NCBI GenBank assembly: GCA_902799355.1
Contig: CADCAG010000011.1
Location: 36,978 to 100,977, forward strand
From: an uncultured Bacteroidales bacterium
Lineage (GTDB): Bacteria; Bacteroidota; Bacteroidia; Bacteroidales; Bacteroidaceae
Length of the DNA: 64,000 nucleotides
Reading direction: 5' to 3'
Of the stretch, positions 1 to 6,885 are shown piece by piece (the first letter of the stretch is position 1; the number at the start of each line of letters is the position of its first letter). The notes beneath the pieces are model-generated. The model was not told where the DNA came from, made no database searches, and was given only the letters and a program-made list of their open reading frames with translations. The translations under genes and the position numbers were made by a program.

Positions 1-2
1 GA

Positions 3-1079
3 TTGTACAGTCTGGTACGAGCTAGCAAGGGTGCCCATGAATTAACGGCCAACTACGACCTCTACTACAATCGTCTGTTTGCCGACATGACGATGTATCC
101 TGGCGGTGCAGCACCGATGTATATGGTGACGTGGCCCGACGTGGGGACGCTGAATACGGGTGTGGCGCTCAGCGACCGCATCCGACTGGGCTCTGCTCAT
201 ACACTGAACATATCAGCAAAGGTGGCATGGCAACACCAGCGACTGAACAATGATGAGGGCTATCATGCGCTGAGCGTCTTCTTCCCTGGCATGCAGCAGC
301 AGTACCACCAGACAACAGGTCGCATCGCTGCCAACTATCAGTTTTCCATTCACAACTCTCAACTGAATGTTGGTGCTGGTTGGGGCAGTCGTGCACCCAC
401 GGTGACGGAGGCCTACGGTTACTATCTGAACAACACCTTCGACCAGTATGACTACATTGGTAACCCACGCTTGAAGAACGAGAGCGCGGTGGAGTTGAAT
501 AGCGCAATAAAATTCCAAACTCCAAATTCCAAATTCCAAATTGGCATTGATGCCAACGCTTTCTTCTTCTCTAACTACATCATCGGACAGTTCGAGGATC
601 GTCTTAGTGCGATGACCGTTGGTGCGGAGGGCGTCAAGGTGTATGGCAACATCTCGCATGCCACGATAGCCAATTTCTCGTTGACTTCGCAATGGACGAT
701 ACAGCCCTGGCTGACGTGGAACACACGATTGGGATATGCCTTGGGACAGGACGATGAGGGTGAGTCGCTCCCCATGATTTCGCCCTTCTCCTACACCACG
801 AGTGTGGGTGTCCACTTCGGCCGCTTCCAAGGCAAGGCTGAGGTGCAGGGCAACGCCCGACAAGCAAAATATGGCAGGAAGTATGGAGAGACAGAAACAC
901 CGGCATGGACCATCGTGAACCTCTCGGCCAATTATCAATTCTCCATTCATCATTCACAATTAGCTTTGCGCTTTGGCATCGAGAATCTCTTCGACAAACG
1001 TTACACCACCTATGCTGACTGGTGCGATATTCCGCAGAAGGGACGCAATATATATATGAATCTTTCGTTTGAACTATAA
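3..1079 (+). CDS. TonB-dependent outer-membrane receptor, C-terminal part (5' end outside window)
   Basis: The frame is open from the window edge, so this is the C-terminal part (about 358 residues) of a longer gene. Alternating hydrophobic strands, many aromatic residues and turns such as GAGWGSRAPTVTEAYG and a closing strand pattern FGIENLFDKRYTTYADW are typical of TonB-dependent receptor beta-barrels. By family role it would import a siderophore, cobalamin or glycan ligand across the outer membrane with TonB energy; the ligand cannot be told without the plug. The peptide NYQFSIH[N/H]SQL occurs twice (about 320-366 and 929-963), each encoded by a degenerate 7-nt repeat tract. The symporter starts 1 nt after the stop, so the two may be co-transcribed. 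Confidence 0.85.
   Translation: MYSLVRASKGAHELTANYDLYYNRLFADMTMYPGGAAPMYMVTWPDVGTLNTGVALSDRIRLGSAHTLNISAKVAWQHQRLNNDEGYHALSVFFPGMQQQYHQTTGRIAANYQFSIHNSQLNVGAGWGSRAPTVTEAYGYYLNNTFDQYDYIGNPRLKNESAVELNSAIKFQTPNSKFQIGIDANAFFFSNYIIGQFEDRLSAMTVGAEGVKVYGNISHATIANFSLTSQWTIQPWLTWNTRLGYALGQDDEGESLPMISPFSYTTSVGVHFGRFQGKAEVQGNARQAKYGRKYGETETPAWTIVNLSANYQFSIHHSQLALRFGIENLFDKRYTTYADWCDIPQKGRNIYMNLSFEL
332..366. repeat. Degenerate 7-nt tandem tract inside the TonB receptor gene (copy a)
   Basis: Five consecutive heptamers, caactat/cagtttt/ccattca/caactct/caactga, in frame. They encode the first NYQFSIHNSQL segment of the barrel. Confidence 0.6.
511..545. repeat. Degenerate 7-nt tandem tract inside the TonB receptor gene (copy b)
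   Basis: Five heptamers: aattcca/aactcca/aattcca/aattcca/aattggc. They encode the polar stretch KFQTPNSKFQIG. Confidence 0.7.
929..963. repeat. Degenerate 7-nt tandem tract inside the TonB receptor gene (copy c)
   Basis: Five heptamers: caattat/caattct/ccattca/tcattca/caattag. They encode the second NYQFSIHHSQL segment, closely matching the tract at 332-366. Confidence 0.6.
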
Positions 1080-1080
1080 G

Positions 1081-2262
1081 ATGAAGAAAGCGATTATTTG
1101 GATTGGAGCACTCATCGTGGGTGCTATATTAGGACTGTTTGGCATTGCGTGGCTTGACGAAGTAATGAATTTCGTGGCAACGGTCTATACGCGACTGTTC
1201 CAACTGCTGGCTGTACCGACCATCGTGTTAGCAGTCATCACCACCTTTGCCACCTTTGGCTCAAAAGGTTCAGGGCGTATCTTTGGCCATACGCTGACCT
1301 ATACCCTACTCACCACCTTCGCAGCTGCCGCTGTGGGTGCCGTACTGTATGTGTTGGTGGCTCCAGGCAATCTGCCTGCTGAAGCCATCAATCCTCAGCC
1401 CTCATCCCTCACCCCTCAGACGTCATATATAGACCACATCATCAGTGTCATTCCCAACAACATTGTCAAACCTTTCTTCGATGGCAACGTGCTTTCACTA
1501 CTCCTGCTGGCCTTTGCCGTCGGCATAGGACTGTCGAAACTGCCAGAGTCGGAGAACAAAACAGTGGTGGTGAAATTCCTAGTAGGTTTACAAGAACTGC
1601 TCTTCCTACTGATCCACTGGCTCATCTGGACACTGCCCCTCGGCATTGTAGCCTTCTCAGCGCAGTTGTCGGCTCAGGTCACGGCAGGTGTAGTGGCTGA
1701 CAGCATTGGTAAATATGTACTTGTGGTCTTAGGTGGCAACGTCATCCAGTTCTTCGTTGTCCTGCCCCTATTCCTATTGATACGCGGCCTCAACCCCATA
1801 CACGTTCTAGGGCGCATGATGCCTGCCGTACTCATGGCGCTGTTTACCAAGAGTAGTGCCGCTACGCTACCTGTCACGATGGACACTGCTGAGAACCGAC
1901 TTGGTATAAAGAAAAACATTTCGCGCTTTGTGCTGCCGATCTGTACCACCATCAATATGAACGGCTGTGCTGCCTTTATCCTCGTCACTTCACTCTTCGT
2001 GATGCAGAACGGTGGAACGATTCTTACGTGGGACACCATTCTGCTGTGGATACTCGTTTCCGTCGTCTCGGCTGTCGGCAATGCGGGCGTGCCCATGGGC
2101 TGCTATTTTCTCACTCTCTCGCTCATGTCTGGCATCGGCGCACCCGTCGCCATCTTAGGCATCATCCTGCCCATCTACACCATCATCGACATGGTTGAAA
2201 CGGCCGAAAACGTATGGTCCGACTCCTGTGTGTCGGCTATGGTTGACAGAGATTTGCATTAA
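1081..2262 (+). CDS. Dicarboxylate/amino acid:cation symporter (SDF/DAACS family)
   Basis: About 393 residues with repeated hydrophobic helices. The family's substrate-binding signatures are visible: a serine-rich KSSAATLPVTM re-entrant hairpin near residue 256, the NMNG segment near 292 and GNAGVPMGCYF near 335. Members use Na+ or H+ gradients to import glutamate, aspartate, C4-dicarboxylates or small neutral amino acids across the inner membrane; the exact substrate is not decided here. I chose ATG 1081, 1 nt after the receptor stop; an in-frame TTG at 1069 would overlap that gene. Residues near 105-115 (INPQPSSLTPQT) come from a CCTCANC heptamer tract in the periplasmic loop and are probably a tolerated insertion. 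Confidence 0.9.
   Translation: MKKAIIWIGALIVGAILGLFGIAWLDEVMNFVATVYTRLFQLLAVPTIVLAVITTFATFGSKGSGRIFGHTLTYTLLTTFAAAAVGAVLYVLVAPGNLPAEAINPQPSSLTPQTSYIDHIISVIPNNIVKPFFDGNVLSLLLLAFAVGIGLSKLPESENKTVVVKFLVGLQELLFLLIHWLIWTLPLGIVAFSAQLSAQVTAGVVADSIGKYVLVVLGGNVIQFFVVLPLFLLIRGLNPIHVLGRMMPAVLMALFTKSSAATLPVTMDTAENRLGIKKNISRFVLPICTTINMNGCAAFILVTSLFVMQNGGTILTWDTILLWILVSVVSAVGNAGVPMGCYFLTLSLMSGIGAPVAILGIILPIYTIIDMVETAENVWSDSCVSAMVDRDLH
1393..1420. repeat. 7-nt tandem tract (CCTCANC) inside the symporter gene
   Basis: Four units: cctcagc/cctcatc/cctcacc/cctcaga. In frame, in a loop between membrane helices. Confidence 0.65.
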
Positions 2263-2267
2263 AAAAA

Positions 2268-2326
2268 GGGTCACATTCACACGTAAGTCACTGACTGACT
2301 GTGCGTTTAGTGTGACACTTATTTTC
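2268..2326. repeat. Intergenic GTCACA...TGTGAC dyad repeat, copy 1
   Basis: A left arm gggtcacatt and a right arm agtgtgacacttattttc, 59 nt overall. The same layout returns at 2709-2767. It starts 6 nt after the symporter stop, so it could form a terminator-like hairpin. Confidence 0.5.
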
Positions 2327-2472
2327 CCCCAAGAATTGCGAACCGATTCGGGGCTACAAATCAAAATAGATGTTAAACCAACCACCTATTACACACTTTT
2401 AGCCCTGCAGAATAACTGTAACTGCCTTTCTTACAATTATTTCCTGCTTCGTGCTACAATCGTCAACAACAT

Positions 2473-2512
2473 GTCCGACGGCCGTCGGACGAATCTGCGA
2501 CATCCGTCGGAC
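2473..2512. repeat. Perfect 18-bp palindrome plus extra half site
   Basis: 2473-2490 reads gtccgacggccgtcggac, a perfect palindrome; a third arm ccgtcggac follows at 2504-2512. It lies in the 621-nt gene-free stretch 2263-2883. It could be a protein-binding site or a mobile palindromic repeat. Confidence 0.5.
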
Positions 2513-2518
2513 AAAGAA

Positions 2519-2624
2519 AATACAGCTAACCCAGCGACGAGATGAGCTAATACAGACGCGAGACAGCTGTATCTGCCTACCAAATACAACTAACCCAGCG
2601 CTAGGTTTGCTGTATTTGTACCCT
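2519..2624. repeat. Intergenic AATACAGCTAA / GCTAATACAGACGC repeat block, copy 1
   Basis: Contains aatacagctaacccagcg, gctaatacagacgcgagaca, then gctgtat and a second taacccagcg. The same words occur in direct and inverted orientation at 17327-17452, between HU and the phosphatase gene. No coding potential is seen in the rest of 2263-2883 apart from the promoter of the next gene. Confidence 0.55.
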
Positions 2625-2708
2625 CATACTAATAGTCACGCCATCTATTAACTTGCATTTAACATTCATGGTAAGCGCATCCCCTTTGCTATCATCCCAT
2701 TATAAACT

Positions 2709-2767
2709 GGGGTCACACTTATTCCACAATATATCAATCACTTGTGAGTGAGTGTGACACTTGTTTT
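2709..2767. repeat. Intergenic GTCACACT...AGTGTGAC dyad repeat, copy 2
   Basis: Arms gtcacact (2712-2719) and agtgtgac (2751-2758) are a perfect 8-bp inverted repeat. The right end acacttgttttc parallels the copy at 2268-2326. Confidence 0.5.
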
Positions 2768-2824
2768 CAAGCAAAATCTTCTGCATGTCAATGGATAGAT
2801 ATGTACACAAAAAGAGAAAAAGTC

Positions 2825-2855
2825 TTGGCGTTGTCGAGGTTATTTCGTATCTTTG
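2825..2855 (+). promoter_or_regulatory. Bacteroidetes-type promoter of the gene at 2884
   Basis: TTG at 2825-2827, 20 nt, then TATCTTTG at 2848-2855. This matches the TTTG-N19/21-TAnnTTTG consensus and supports ATG 2884 as the start. Confidence 0.75.
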
Positions 2856-2883
2856 CAGACGAACAAGGAAAATAGACCAACCC

Positions 2884-3837
2884 ATGACACAAATTAGACT
2901 TTTGGTTACGCTGCTCTTCCTGACTAGCATGCTCTTTGCCCATGGCCAGCTGGCTGACCCTCGTGAGAAATTCAGCATCACGGCAGATGTCGATGGCGCC
3001 ACCAATACAGACTATTATTGGAAAAGTGAAAAAGGTGAACGGCTGGAAGAAGGACGCCTGCAGCACGGCGTTGCTGCTCGTGTGCGAGCCAGTCTCAAGG
3101 TTCTCGGCAACCAACAGTTCTCCCTCTCCGTATCACCCTTCTATCGCTATAGCAACAAGGAGTTGAATGCCAGCGATACCTACGGTGCCCTGTTGTTTGA
3201 CGTGCCTCGCGAGCACCACCACTATGGCAGCAGCCTCATGGCCAACTACAATACGCGTTGGCTGGGCAAACCTTTTACCTTGATGGCGATGGGTACCGCA
3301 AACTTCTCGCAGTATGGTTTCGAAGATGCTTCCAGCATGATTGGCGGTATCTTCAGCATCACGCGCAACCAGAAGACCTTCTTAGGACTGGGCTTAATCT
3401 GTTTGGTTGGTACCTCCGTATCCTGGCCGCTCTATCCAATGTTCATCTACACCCACCAGTTCAACAACCATTGGAGCATCAGCTGCATGGAGGTCAACAA
3501 CTACCTCAACTACCAGGTCTCTCGCCCCTTGCGTCTCTCCTTCGGTATGGAGATGGAGAGTGACAAGATATATCTTCGTCCCAAGGTTACAGATTATCCG
3601 GAGAAGATGGAGATTAGCCAGGTGACCGAACGCTTCGGCATCTTCACCAATATCCAGACCAGCCGCGAGCTCTCCATCAACCTCGGAGTAGGTGCTGCCG
3701 TTCCCTTCTACGGACGTCTCCGCCAAAGTGGACATAACAAGACCTATATGAATCTGCACGACAAGGTCAAACCCTTTGTGCGCCTACGTGTCAAGTACAC
3801 CATCAGTCAACAGCCGACTATGGCAAGAAGCAGATGA
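2884..3837 (+). CDS. Putative outer-membrane beta-barrel protein, function unknown
   Basis: 317 residues from ATG 2884. The longer upstream frame is not used because it runs through the promoter. A signal peptide (MTQIRLLVTLLFLTSMLFAHGQ) is followed by many short alternating strands with aromatic ends (FSLSVSPFYRYS, GSSLMANYNTRW, NHWSISCMEVNNYLNY, LSINLGVGAAVPFYGRL). This fits a small outer-membrane barrel. I do not recognise a named family. It has its own promoter and stands alone between two spacers. Confidence 0.65.
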   Translation: MTQIRLLVTLLFLTSMLFAHGQLADPREKFSITADVDGATNTDYYWKSEKGERLEEGRLQHGVAARVRASLKVLGNQQFSLSVSPFYRYSNKELNASDTYGALLFDVPREHHHYGSSLMANYNTRWLGKPFTLMAMGTANFSQYGFEDASSMIGGIFSITRNQKTFLGLGLICLVGTSVSWPLYPMFIYTHQFNNHWSISCMEVNNYLNYQVSRPLRLSFGMEMESDKIYLRPKVTDYPEKMEISQVTERFGIFTNIQTSRELSINLGVGAAVPFYGRLRQSGHNKTYMNLHDKVKPFVRLRVKYTISQQPTMARSR

Positions 3838-3930
3838 ACTGTCATAGCAATCCTTGTAGGAATCATGTGAAGCCTTTTTTCTAGTAAAAATTATTCTTAT
3901 TAGAAAGAAAACGGACAGAGGCAATGGATT

Positions 3931-3954
3931 ATTAAGAATTATTTCTTAATTTTG
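3931..3954 (+). promoter_or_regulatory. Promoter with overlapping dyad, upstream of the 3963 peptide/DUF3822/rsmD genes
   Basis: TAATTTTG at 3947-3954 is a -7 box. It is overlapped by a perfect inverted repeat attaagaa-ttat-ttcttaat (3931-3950), which could be an operator. No clear -33 TTTG is seen. Confidence 0.5.
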
Positions 3955-3962
3955 CAAACGAA

Positions 3963-4049
3963 ATGACAAGTATTCACAAAACCAACATCCTATTGGCACT
4001 CGTGGCACTGGCGCTGGCCGTGCTGTGTGTGCTGAGCATACTGCAATGA
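3963..4049 (+). CDS. 28-residue single-pass membrane peptide
   Basis: ATG 3963 to TGA 4047-4049. The peptide begins MTSIHKTN and continues as one hydrophobic helix (LLALVALALAVLCVLSIL). It sits 9 nt after the -7 box and its stop overlaps the next start as ATGA, the usual arrangement for translational coupling. It may be a real micro-protein or only a coupling leader peptide; no family is recognised. Confidence 0.45.
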   Translation: MTSIHKTNILLALVALALAVLCVLSILQ

Positions 4050-4837
4050 TGGACAACAAACAGAAACGACTGATAATCCGCATCAGCAAGGGACGCCTCT
4101 CGTTTGCAACGGCAGACGGTAGCGACGTGCTCTACGAGGACTATGCGCTGAACAGCAGCATCTCGATGGCTGCCAACCTGCGTGAGGCACTGCGCACGGT
4201 GCCCCTGCTGGAAGAGAGTTTTGAGCGCGTACTGGTCATGGTCGACACATACACGCTGATGGTGCCTGCCAACCTCTTTGTGGAAGAGGAGAGCGAGGAG
4301 CTGTATCACCATGCCTTCACTGGTCAGGAGCAGCAGCTGGTGATGCACACCGTACTGCCCGACCTGAATGCCGTCGTGCTGTTTGCCGTACAGAAAGACC
4401 TACGCAGCGTGATTGCCAACAACTTCGGCGATGTGCGCTATACGGCTGCCGTAGCTCCCGTCTGGCGCCATCTGCACCAGCGCAGCTATACAGGTCAGCA
4501 CCAGAAGATCTATAGCTACTTCCACGACCGCAGGATGGAGGTGTTCAGCTATGCACAGAACCGCTTTAAGTTCTGCAACTCCTATGCTGTCAACAACCCC
4601 AACGATGCACTCTACTACCTGCTGGCCATCTGGAAACAGCTGACCATGGATGCAGAGCACGACGAGTTGCATCTGGTGGGCGACATCCCCGAGCGCGACC
4701 AGCTGTTGGAAGAGGCTCAGAAGTTTGTGAAGCGCGTCTTCTACATCAATCCCTCAGGAGAGTTCAACCGTGCCCCTGTCACACAGATCAAGGGCATGCC
4801 ATACGACATGATGGTATTGTTTGTGAAGGGGAGATAG
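4046..4837 (+). CDS. DUF3822-type protein (uncharacterised Bacteroidetes family)
   Basis: 263 residues from ATG 4046 (ATG 4049 is equally possible), overlapping the upstream peptide's stop. Length, content and position directly before rsmD match the Bacteroidetes DUF3822 family as I remember it. The fold has an actin/FtsA-like look (alternating beta strands, LVMVDTYTLMVPANLF, VVLFAVQKDL) but no catalytic motif is visible. There is no signal peptide or membrane segment, so it should be cytoplasmic. Function unknown; the link with rsmD suggests a role near ribosome or envelope assembly, which is inference only. Confidence 0.65.
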   Translation: MMDNKQKRLIIRISKGRLSFATADGSDVLYEDYALNSSISMAANLREALRTVPLLEESFERVLVMVDTYTLMVPANLFVEEESEELYHHAFTGQEQQLVMHTVLPDLNAVVLFAVQKDLRSVIANNFGDVRYTAAVAPVWRHLHQRSYTGQHQKIYSYFHDRRMEVFSYAQNRFKFCNSYAVNNPNDALYYLLAIWKQLTMDAEHDELHLVGDIPERDQLLEEAQKFVKRVFYINPSGEFNRAPVTQIKGMPYDMMVLFVKGR

Positions 4838-4847
4838 CCTCACCCCG

Positions 4848-4869
4848 ACCCTCTCCTGAAGGAAAGGGT
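4848..4869. repeat. Hairpin between DUF3822 and rsmD
   Basis: accctctcct-ga-aggaaagggt, a 10-bp stem with one mismatch. It has no T-run, so it is more likely a small palindromic repeat or an RNA processing site than a terminator. It leaves 19 nt before the rsmD start. Confidence 0.4.
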
Positions 4870-4888
4870 GCAAAAAAAAAGGAAAGAG

Positions 4889-5419
4889 ATGAGAATCATC
4901 ACAGGAAAATATAAGGGGCGTCACTTCGACATTCCCCGCTCGTTCAAGGCACGTCCTACGACGGACTTTGCCAAGGAGAACATCTTCAACGTGCTGGTGC
5001 AGTATGTAGACTTCGAAGGTGCTCAGGCCCTCGACCTCTTCTCTGGCACGGGCAGCATCTCGCTGGAGCTGTTGTCGCGTGGCTGTAGCCAGGTGGTCAG
5101 CGTAGAGATGGACCGCGACCACCACCGCTTCATCCAGGAATGCGTGAAGAAACTGGGTGGTGAGGGCATTGTCCCCATCCGCGGCGATGTTTTCCGCTTC
5201 ATCAAGAGCTGCAAGCAGCAGTATGACCTTATCTTTGCTGACCCACCCTATGCCTTGAAGGAGTTACCGCAGATTCCTGACCTCGTCTTCGAAAAGCAAC
5301 TGCTGAAGCCCGACGGCATCTTCGTCTTTGAACACGGCAAAGACCACGACTTCTCACAGCATCCACACTTCGTGGAACACCGCTCGTATGGCAGCGTGAA
5401 CTTCTCGCTGTTTAGATAG
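4889..5419 (+). CDS. rsmD: 16S rRNA (guanine-966 N2)-methyltransferase RsmD
   Basis: 176 residues. MRIITGKYKGRHFDIP at the start and FADPPY in the middle (a DPPY-type N-methyltransferase motif IV) identify RsmD, with the SAM-binding motif LDLFSGTGSISLE near residue 55. It methylates G966 of 16S rRNA using S-adenosylmethionine during 30S assembly. I prefer ATG 4889, preceded by ggaaagag, over the TTG-type start at 4868. It converges on cls with only 8 nt between the stops. Confidence 0.93.
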   Translation: MRIITGKYKGRHFDIPRSFKARPTTDFAKENIFNVLVQYVDFEGAQALDLFSGTGSISLELLSRGCSQVVSVEMDRDHHRFIQECVKKLGGEGIVPIRGDVFRFIKSCKQQYDLIFADPPYALKELPQIPDLVFEKQLLKPDGIFVFEHGKDHDFSQHPHFVEHRSYGSVNFSLFR

Positions 5420-5427
5420 AACACGAA

Positions 5428-6864
5428 TTATAATAGTGGGGACACCAGGCGAGTAAGCGACTCCAGCAGACGGGCTAGGAAGCCTGGATGTACGCGACGA
5501 GGCAGCTCGCTCATTGCTACGCTCCGCTTCTGGTCGTCCAAGAATACCTTTTTCATTCTCAGCGCCATGCCTTCATCATAGACGAAGGCATTGACCTCGA
5601 AGTTGTTTTCAAAGGAACGGATATCGAGGTTGGTAGAGCCACAGGTAGACAACGTGTCGTCTGTGACCAGTGTCTTGGCATGCATGAATCCTGCCTCATA
5701 GAGGTATATCTTCGCACCTGCCTCGTGCAACTCACGAAGATAGGAGCGTGAGGCCCAGTCGGTAAAGAAAGCCTCAGGATGCAGTGGACAGATAATGCGC
5801 ACGTCGACACCTCCCACAGCCGCCGTCTTCAGGGCGAAGAGCACGGGTTCGTTGGGCAGGAAGTAGGGCGTCTCGATATAGACGTAGCGACGCGCTGCCA
5901 GAATGGTACGTACGAAGCCCTGCATAATCTCCGGATAGTGCTCCGTAGGTCCACTGGTTACCACCTGTACCACGCAGTTGTTGACGACAGGTTGCTCGTC
6001 ACGACTGATGTGCGGATAGTATTGGCGGTCGCTGATTAGCGTGCGATCTACGAAGTACCAGTCGACGAGGAAGGCCCGCTGCAAGGCATAGACAGCACCA
6101 CCCGTCAGTCGCCACATGGTATCTCGCCATGGCTGAGAGCCCGTACCCTTCACATAGCGCAGGGCGACGTTCATGCCACCGACATAGCCCACCAGGCCAT
6201 CGATGACGATAATTTTCCGATGGTCGCGATAGTTGGCCTTAGACGTGAACGACGGGAAGTGAACAGGCAGGAAGGGAGCGACCTCGACACCCGCATCGCG
6301 CAGTCGCTCGAAGAAGCGGTGGCTGACCTTCCAACAGCCCACATCATCGTAGATCAGTCGTACCTCAACACCTTGTCGAGCCTTGGCCATCAGTGCATCA
6401 GCAATCAAATATCCCAAGGCATCGTCCTCGATGATATAGAGGTTCAGGTGGATATGGTGCTGAGCCTCAGCGATGTCCTTCAGCAATTCTGGGAAGAAGG
6501 CATAGCCATCGGTAATGATGTCTATCTTGTTGTCCTTGAAGGGCAGCGCCATATTCTGGTTGATAAACAGGTCGACGAGCTGGCGGTGGCGCTCTGGCAC
6601 GCGGAAGTCCTCCTGTTCCACAAAACTCAGCATGGAGCGTTTTGTCAGCTGGTCCATGGAGCGCTGGCTCACCATACGCTCCCTGCGGTGGTTAATGCCA
6701 AAGAAGAGGTAGAAGATAATGCCGACAACGGGTACGAAGAAGATAACCAGCGCCCATGCCATCGTCTTGGCAGGCTGCCGGTTGTCCATGATGACATGGA
6801 TGATGGTCACCGCAATCAGTATCCATGCCAACGAGACACCTATTATATATAGTAATCCCTCCAC
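5428..6864 (-). CDS. cls: Cardiolipin synthase (phospholipase D family)
   Basis: 478 residues. The N-terminus has two membrane helices (residues 3-25 and 36-57) of the PLD-nuclease N-terminal type. Two HKD motifs follow: HRKIIVID near residue 215 and HAKTLVTDD near 395, the latter with the usual GSTNLD after it. The enzyme condenses two phosphatidylglycerols into cardiolipin plus glycerol at the inner membrane. It lies 21 nt downstream of dnaG on the same strand, so the two are probably co-transcribed. Confidence 0.93.
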   Translation of the reverse strand: MEGLLYIIGVSLAWILIAVTIIHVIMDNRQPAKTMAWALVIFFVPVVGIIFYLFFGINHRRERMVSQRSMDQLTKRSMLSFVEQEDFRVPERHRQLVDLFINQNMALPFKDNKIDIITDGYAFFPELLKDIAEAQHHIHLNLYIIEDDALGYLIADALMAKARQGVEVRLIYDDVGCWKVSHRFFERLRDAGVEVAPFLPVHFPSFTSKANYRDHRKIIVIDGLVGYVGGMNVALRYVKGTGSQPWRDTMWRLTGGAVYALQRAFLVDWYFVDRTLISDRQYYPHISRDEQPVVNNCVVQVVTSGPTEHYPEIMQGFVRTILAARRYVYIETPYFLPNEPVLFALKTAAVGGVDVRIICPLHPEAFFTDWASRSYLRELHEAGAKIYLYEAGFMHAKTLVTDDTLSTCGSTNLDIRSFENNFEVNAFVYDEGMALRMKKVFLDDQKRSVAMSELPRRVHPGFLARLLESLTRLVSPLL

Positions 6865-6885
6865 CTTTCAATGATCCATTGTCAA

